Of a stretch of 8,823 bases of DNA, positions 4,913-8,823 are shown one piece after another. Source of the stretch: Avimicrobium caecorum (lineage in GTDB: Bacteria; Bacillota; Clostridia; Oscillospirales; Ruminococcaceae); assembly GCA_904394705.1 (NCBI GenBank), contig CAJFNJ010000029.1, forward strand, positions 1 to 8,823, read 5' to 3'. A program made the translations under genes and the position numbers. Under the pieces are notes generated by a model. It searched no databases, was not told the DNA's origin, and saw only the letters and a list, made by a program, of their open reading frames with translations. How positions within the stretch are numbered: the stretch's first letter is position 1; every line of letters starts with the position of its first letter.

Positions 4913-5545
4913 ATGCAAAAGTACATTATCGGCAAGAAGATCGGTATGACTCAGCTCTTTGATGAGAACGGCAAGTTCATTCCGGTTACTGTCATCGAGG
5001 CAGGTCCCTGCATCGTGACCCAGAAGAAGACAATCGAAAACGACGGCTATGAAGCCGTGCAGATCGGTTACGGCGAGGTGACTGACAAGCACCTGAACAA
5101 GCCGATGAAGGGCCACTTTGCCAAGGCTGACGTGGCTGCCAAGAAGTTCCTGCGGGAATTCCGTGCAGATAACTGCGGTGAAAAGAATGTCGGCGATCTG
5201 ATCAAGGCCGATACCTTCGCGGCTGGCGACAAGGTAGATGTCTGCGGCATCAGCAAAGGTAAGGGCTATCAGGGCGTAATCAAGCGTTTCGGCGCTCACT
5301 CCCTGAAGGATACCCACGGTACCGGCCCTGTGCACAGACATGCCGGTTCCAACGGCGCCAACTCCACTCCCAGCCGTGTATACAAGGGCAAGATCCTGCC
5401 CGGCCACATGGGTGTTGAGCAGGTGACTGTTCAGAACCTGGAAGTAGTAAAGGTTGACGCAGAGAATAACCTGATCGCTCTCAAGGGCGCCATTCCTGGT
5501 CCCAAGGGCGGCATCGTTACCATCACAGACAGCGTCAAGGCGTAA
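4913..5545 (+). CDS. rplC: 50S ribosomal protein L3
   Basis: L3 binds 23S rRNA near the peptidyl transferase centre and is among the first proteins to assemble. The 210-residue length is typical. The N-terminus (IIGKKIGMTQLFDENG) and the central extension (HRHAGSNGANSTPSRVYKG, followed by LPGHMG) are family hallmarks; the glutamine methylated in E. coli L3 does not seem to be conserved in this loop. The start is fixed by AGGAGGTAGG upstream. The next gene starts 17 bases after the stop. Confidence 0.98.
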   Translation: MQKYIIGKKIGMTQLFDENGKFIPVTVIEAGPCIVTQKKTIENDGYEAVQIGYGEVTDKHLNKPMKGHFAKADVAAKKFLREFRADNCGEKNVGDLIKADTFAAGDKVDVCGISKGKGYQGVIKRFGAHSLKDTHGTGPVHRHAGSNGANSTPSRVYKGKILPGHMGVEQVTVQNLEVVKVDAENNLIALKGAIPGPKGGIVTITDSVKA

Positions 5546-5562
5546 GGAAGGAGGAGTACACA

Positions 5563-6186
5563 ATGCCAAAGGTAACAGTTTATGATATGACCGGCAAGAG
5601 CGTTGGGGAAATGAACCTTTCGGACGCCGTGTTCGGCATCGAGCCGAATGCAGCAGTTATGCACGCTGCAGTCGTTAACTACCTGGCCAACCAGCGTCAG
5701 GGCACTCAGTCCACTCTGACCCGCGCAGAGGTTCGCGGCGGTGGCCGCAAGCCCTGGAGACAGAAGGGCACTGGCCATGCAAGACAGGGTTCCATCCGCG
5801 CTCCCCAGTGGACACACGGCGGTATCGCCCTGGGCCCGAAGCCCCGTGACTACAGCTACTCGCTCAACCGCAAGGTAAAGCGTCTGGCTATCAAGTCCGC
5901 TTTCTCCACCAAGGCTCTGGAGGAGAACATCATCGTTGTGGACAACATTGATGTGACCGAGTACAAGACCAAGACCGTTGTGGCTATGCTCAAGGCTCTG
6001 GGTGCTGAGAAGAAGGCACTCATCGTAATGCCCGAGAAGAACGAGCAGTTCATCAAGAGCGCAGCCAATATCCCGGGCGTAAAGACCGCTCTGGTAAACA
6101 CACTGAACACCTACGATGTCCTGAATGCCGGCAAGTTCATCATTGCCAAGGACGCCGTAGCCAAGCTCGAGGAGGTGTACGCATAA
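5563..6186 (+). CDS. rplD: 50S ribosomal protein L4
   Basis: L4 is a large-subunit protein whose extended loop lines the peptide exit tunnel. The loop signature is present (RGGGRKPWRQKGTGHARQGS, then IRAPQWTHGG and GPKPRDYSY), and the 207-residue length is normal. Residues of this loop (KGTGHARQ) are where macrolide-resistance mutations occur in other bacteria; here it looks wild type. In E. coli L4 represses its own operon through the leader RNA. AAGGAGGAG precedes the start. The TAA stop overlaps the ATG of rplW by one base. Confidence 0.98.
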   Translation: MPKVTVYDMTGKSVGEMNLSDAVFGIEPNAAVMHAAVVNYLANQRQGTQSTLTRAEVRGGGRKPWRQKGTGHARQGSIRAPQWTHGGIALGPKPRDYSYSLNRKVKRLAIKSAFSTKALEENIIVVDNIDVTEYKTKTVVAMLKALGAEKKALIVMPEKNEQFIKSAANIPGVKTALVNTLNTYDVLNAGKFIIAKDAVAKLEEVYA

Positions 6187-6482
6187 TGAAGGCACCGCAG
6201 GATATCATTATCGCTCCTGTTATCACAGAAAAGAGCATGGCGGGCATCGCCACCAAGAAGTACACCTTCAAGGTTGCTTGCGACGCCAACAAGATTGAGA
6301 TTGCCAAGGCAATCGAGTCCCTGTTCCCTGGCACCAAGGTTGCCAAGGTAAACACCATGAACGTAGCCGGCAAGGCCAAGCGCATGGGTATGAACCAGGG
6401 CTACAGATCTGACTGGAAGAAGGCCATCGTAACTCTCGCCGAGGGATCCAATGGCATCGAGTTCTTCGAGACGATGCTGTAA
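6186..6482 (+). CDS. rplW: 50S ribosomal protein L23
   Basis: L23 sits at the tunnel exit and is a docking site for trigger factor and signal recognition particle. The 98-residue protein shows the expected IIIAPVITEKSM start, the YTFKVACDANKIEIAKAIE segment and the C-terminal SDWKKAIVTLAEG. Its ATG shares the A of the rplD stop (TAATG), and GAGGAGGT inside the rplD end serves as ribosome binding site, so translation is probably coupled. An 80-base gap, the largest inside this part of the operon, follows. Confidence 0.97.
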   Translation: MKAPQDIIIAPVITEKSMAGIATKKYTFKVACDANKIEIAKAIESLFPGTKVAKVNTMNVAGKAKRMGMNQGYRSDWKKAIVTLAEGSNGIEFFETML

Positions 6483-6514
6483 GAGGCCGCGTGAACAAGT
6501 ACGCAGCCAGTATG

Positions 6515-6533
6515 GGATTGGCTCATAATCCCG
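6515..6533 (+). other. Hairpin in the rplW-rplB intergenic gap
   Basis: GGGATT (6515-6520) and AATCCC (6528-6533) form a perfect six-pair stem with a seven-base loop in the 80-base spacer. No T-run follows, so it is unlikely to terminate. It could be a processing or mRNA-stability element, or chance. Confidence 0.35.
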
Positions 6534-6562
6534 CCAACTAATATGAGGAGAGTGAAACCGCA

Positions 6563-7396
6563 ATGGCTATCAAAAAGTTCAAGCCCACCAGCCCCAGCCG
6601 TCGTCAGATGACTGTGACTGATTACTCCGGGCTTTCCAAGGTTGCTCCCGAGAGAAGCCTGCTCGTAAGCCTGAAGCAGAACTCCGGCCGCAACAACACC
6701 GGTAAGATCACCGTCCGCCACAGAGGCGGCGCTAACCGCAGAAAGTACCGCATCATCGACTTCAAGAGAGACAAGGCCGGTATCCCCGCCACCGTTCTCA
6801 CCCTGGAGTACGATCCCAACCGTTCCGCTCACATCGCGCTGATCCAGCACGAGGACGGCGAGAAGCGCTACATCATCGCTCCCGCTGGCCTGTCTGTTGG
6901 TGACACCGTAGTGTCCGGCGCCGGCGCTGACATCAAGCCCGGCAATGCTCTGCCCATGCTGAACATTCCGGTTGGTACCTTTATCCACAACATTGAGATG
7001 CACCCCGGCAAGGGCGCGCAGCTGGCCCGTTCCGCTGGCGTTATGGCTCAGCTGATGGCTAAGGAAGGCGCTTACGCCCTGATCCGGCTCCCCTCCGGTG
7101 AGCTGAGAAATGTACCCGTAGAGTGCATGGCCACCATCGGTCAGGTAGGCAATACCGATCACGAGAACGTGAACTACGGTAAGGCCGGCCGCAGAAGACA
7201 CATGGGCTGGCGTCCCACCGTCCGCGGTTCTGTAATGAACCCGAACGATCACCCCCACGGTGGTGGTGAAGGCAAGAGCCCCGTTGGTCGTCCCGGCCCT
7301 GTTACCCCTTGGGGCAAGCCTGCACTGGGTTACAAGACAAGAGCGCATAAGAACCGCTCCAACAAGTTCATCGTGAAGCGCCGCAACGATAAGTAA
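6563..7396 (+). CDS. rplB: 50S ribosomal protein L2
   Basis: L2 is a core large-subunit protein that bridges to the small subunit and is needed for peptidyl transferase activity. The 277-residue sequence has the standard layout: the N-terminal MAIKKFKPTSPSRR, an OB-fold region including TVRHRGGANRRKYR, the SH3-like domain, and the diagnostic C-terminal stretch with NDHPHGGGEGKSPVGRPGP and TPWGKPALGYKTR. That stretch carries the conserved histidine studied in peptidyl transfer. The binding site is GAGGAGAG about 10 bases upstream, weaker than its neighbours. Confidence 0.99.
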   Translation: MAIKKFKPTSPSRRQMTVTDYSGLSKVAPERSLLVSLKQNSGRNNTGKITVRHRGGANRRKYRIIDFKRDKAGIPATVLTLEYDPNRSAHIALIQHEDGEKRYIIAPAGLSVGDTVVSGAGADIKPGNALPMLNIPVGTFIHNIEMHPGKGAQLARSAGVMAQLMAKEGAYALIRLPSGELRNVPVECMATIGQVGNTDHENVNYGKAGRRRHMGWRPTVRGSVMNPNDHPHGGGEGKSPVGRPGPVTPWGKPALGYKTRAHKNRSNKFIVKRRNDK

Positions 7397-7421
7397 GGCG
7401 CGCTGAAAGGAGGAGTAACTG

Positions 7422-7703
7422 ATGGGTAGAAGCATCAAGAAGGGCCCGTTCGTGCAGCCTGTGCTGCTCAAGCGCGTCAGAGAGATGAATGAAGCCGGCG
7501 AGAAGAGAGTTCTCAAGACCTGGAGCCGTGCCTCGACAATTTTCCCGGAGTTTGTAGGACATACCTTCGCCGTGCATGACGGTCGGAAGCATGTTCCGGT
7601 ATATGTGACCGAAGATATGGTAGGCCACAAGCTGGGAGAGTTCGCTCCCACAAGAACATTCAAGGGCCACGCTGGCTCCAAGACAAGTAACACCGGTAAG
7701 TAA
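7422..7703 (+). CDS. rpsS: 30S ribosomal protein S19
   Basis: S19 lies in the head of the small subunit near the A-site tRNA and contacts S13. The 93-residue protein starts MGRSIKKGPFV and contains KTWSRASTIFPEFVGHTFAV, HDGRKHVPVYV and GHKLGEFAPTRTFKGH, all typical. AAAGGAGGAG gives a strong start. It follows rplB by 25 bases and precedes rplV by 21. Confidence 0.98.
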   Translation: MGRSIKKGPFVQPVLLKRVREMNEAGEKRVLKTWSRASTIFPEFVGHTFAVHDGRKHVPVYVTEDMVGHKLGEFAPTRTFKGHAGSKTSNTGK

Positions 7704-7724
7704 TAGCCGAGAGGAGGAGAACAA

Positions 7725-8060
7725 ATGGAAGCAAGGGCTTATCTGAAATATGCCCGTATCGCACCCCGTAAGGTGCAGATCGTGCTTGACCTGATCCGGA
7801 ACAAGCCGGTTGACCAGGCTATGGCTATCCTCAAGCACACACCCAAGGCTGCTTGTGAGCCGCTGGAGAAGCTTCTGAAGTCGGCTATTGCAAACGCCGA
7901 GAACAACCACAACATGGACAAGAACAACCTGTATGTGGCAGAGTGCTTCGTAGCTCCTGGCCCGGTTCTCAAGAGAATGAGACCCCGTGCTCAGGGCCGC
8001 GCCTTCAGAGTGCTGAAGAGAACATCGCACATCACAATCGCTCTCAAAGAGAGAGACTAA
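7725..8060 (+). CDS. rplV: 50S ribosomal protein L22
   Basis: L22 lines the exit tunnel with a long beta-hairpin opposite that of L4. At 111 residues it matches the family. Typical segments are the N-terminal KYARIAPRKVQIVLDLIRNK, the helix LEKLLKSAIANAENNH, and the hairpin LKRMRPRAQGRAFRVLKRTSHI, which has no insertion or deletion suggestive of macrolide resistance. GAGGAGGAG precedes the ATG. Confidence 0.98.
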   Translation: MEARAYLKYARIAPRKVQIVLDLIRNKPVDQAMAILKHTPKAACEPLEKLLKSAIANAENNHNMDKNNLYVAECFVAPGPVLKRMRPRAQGRAFRVLKRTSHITIALKERD

Positions 8061-8079
8061 CCGGAAGAGGAGGTAAACT

Positions 8080-8760
8080 ATGGGTCAGAAAGTAAATCCG
8101 CACGGTCTTCGTGTTGGTGTAATCAAGGACTGGGACTCCCGCTGGTTTGTAAGAGACGATGTGTTCGGAGATACCCTCGTAGAGGACTACAACCTCCGCA
8201 AGGTCCTGAAGAAGAAGCTGTATGACGCCGGCATCGCCAAGATCGAGATCGAGCGCGACGCCACCAAGGTAAGAATCCATCTGCACTGCGCCCGTCCCGG
8301 TATCGTAATCGGTAAGGGCGGCGCCGAGATCGAAAAGCTGCGTCTCGAGTGCGAAAAGATGATCAATAAGAACAGAGCTGAAAAGCTGGCTGTACTGGTA
8401 AATGTTGTTGAGGTTAAGCAGCCCGACAAGAATGCCCAGCTGGTAGCAGAGAGCATCGCTGCTCAGCTCGAGAACCGTGCTTCCTTCCGCCGCACCATGA
8501 AGCAGGCTATCAGCCGTGCCATGCGTCTGGGCGCAAGAGGTATCAAGGTTCAGCTCTCCGGCCGTGTAGGCGGCGCTGAGATCGCAAGAGTAGAACAGTA
8601 TCATGAGGGTACCATTCCGCTGCAGACCCTGCGCGCTGATATCGACTATGGTTTCGCCGAGGCTCACACCACTTACGGTAAGCTGGGCGTCAAGGTTTGG
8701 ATCTACGCTGGTGAGGTTCTCGCAGAGAAGAGGACTCGCAAGGAAGGAGGCAACAAGTAA
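8080..8760 (+). CDS. rpsC: 30S ribosomal protein S3
   Basis: S3 forms part of the mRNA entry channel and helicase site of the small subunit. The 226-residue protein begins MGQKVNPHGLRVGVIKDWDS. It carries a type II KH domain with the GXXG loop (VIGKGG, about residue 78), then the C-terminal domain with RAMRLGARGIKVQLSGR and TTYGKLGVKVWIYAGE. The C-terminal tail is short and basic. AGAGGAGGT precedes the start. Its stop shares a base with the rplP start. Confidence 0.98.
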   Translation: MGQKVNPHGLRVGVIKDWDSRWFVRDDVFGDTLVEDYNLRKVLKKKLYDAGIAKIEIERDATKVRIHLHCARPGIVIGKGGAEIEKLRLECEKMINKNRAEKLAVLVNVVEVKQPDKNAQLVAESIAAQLENRASFRRTMKQAISRAMRLGARGIKVQLSGRVGGAEIARVEQYHEGTIPLQTLRADIDYGFAEAHTTYGKLGVKVWIYAGEVLAEKRTRKEGGNK

Positions 8761-8823
8761 TGCTTCTGCCTAAGAGAGTAAAATACCGCCGTGTCCACAG
8801 AGGTAGAATGAAGGGCGTGGCAA
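8760..8823 (+). CDS. rplP: 50S ribosomal protein L16, N-terminal fragment (cut by window end)
   Basis: The ATG at 8760 overlaps the rpsC stop as TAATG, with AAGGAGG in the end of rpsC as its binding site. The 21 visible residues (MLLPKRVKYRRVHRGRMKGVA) are the standard L16 N-terminus. L16 helps position tRNA at the A site of the large subunit. Only the 3' side is missing. Confidence 0.96.
   Translation, partial: MLLPKRVKYRRVHRGRMKGVA

Noticed and set aside
6401..7693. 430-codon minus-strand frame across rplB and rpsS
   Set aside because: It is antisense to two universally conserved ribosomal genes and is a codon-bias artefact.

Overview
The window looks like chromosomal DNA from a moderately GC-rich Firmicute, most likely a clostridial gut anaerobe of the Oscillospiraceae/Ruminococcaceae type. 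Evidence for this is the Firmicutes-like S10 cluster proteins, strong AGGAGG-type ribosome binding sites before almost every gene, C/G-ending codons, and textbook sigma-A promoters (for example TTGACA-N17-GATAAT). The genus is inference; there is no 16S or other marker here.

Layout: (1) Positions 2-115 hold the 3' end of an unrecognised plus-strand gene. It meets a minus-strand polytopic transporter-like gene (184-1410) at a shared bidirectional terminator. The transporter has a strong promoter about 270 bases upstream, and its leader carries a possible 50-codon small ORF and a hairpin. (2) A 400-residue MFS drug/metabolite transporter lies on the minus strand (1855-3057) with its own terminator. 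(3) A 538-base gap (3058-3595) contains a cluster of AT-rich inverted repeats built on a GGCTATTATACCAT-like unit. It separates the MFS gene from a divergent plus-strand gene (3596-4021) for a small four-helix membrane protein of unknown function. (4) After a strong hairpin comes a 508-base stretch with a sigma-A promoter and a leader of roughly 330 bases that looks structured. (5) The S10 ribosomal protein operon fills the rest: rpsJ-rplC-rplD-rplW-rplB-rpsS-rplV-rpsC and the start of rplP, in the order conserved across bacteria, with 1-base stop/start overlaps at rplD/rplW and rpsC/rplP.

The S10 operon supplies ribosomal subunit proteins and is ordinary in content. The parts that deserve attention are non-coding: the long leader before rpsJ, the repeat cluster between the divergent membrane-protein genes, and the leader of the first transporter. 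No CRISPR array, insertion sequence, tRNA or rRNA gene was seen, and I found no clear sign of a new multi-gene system.
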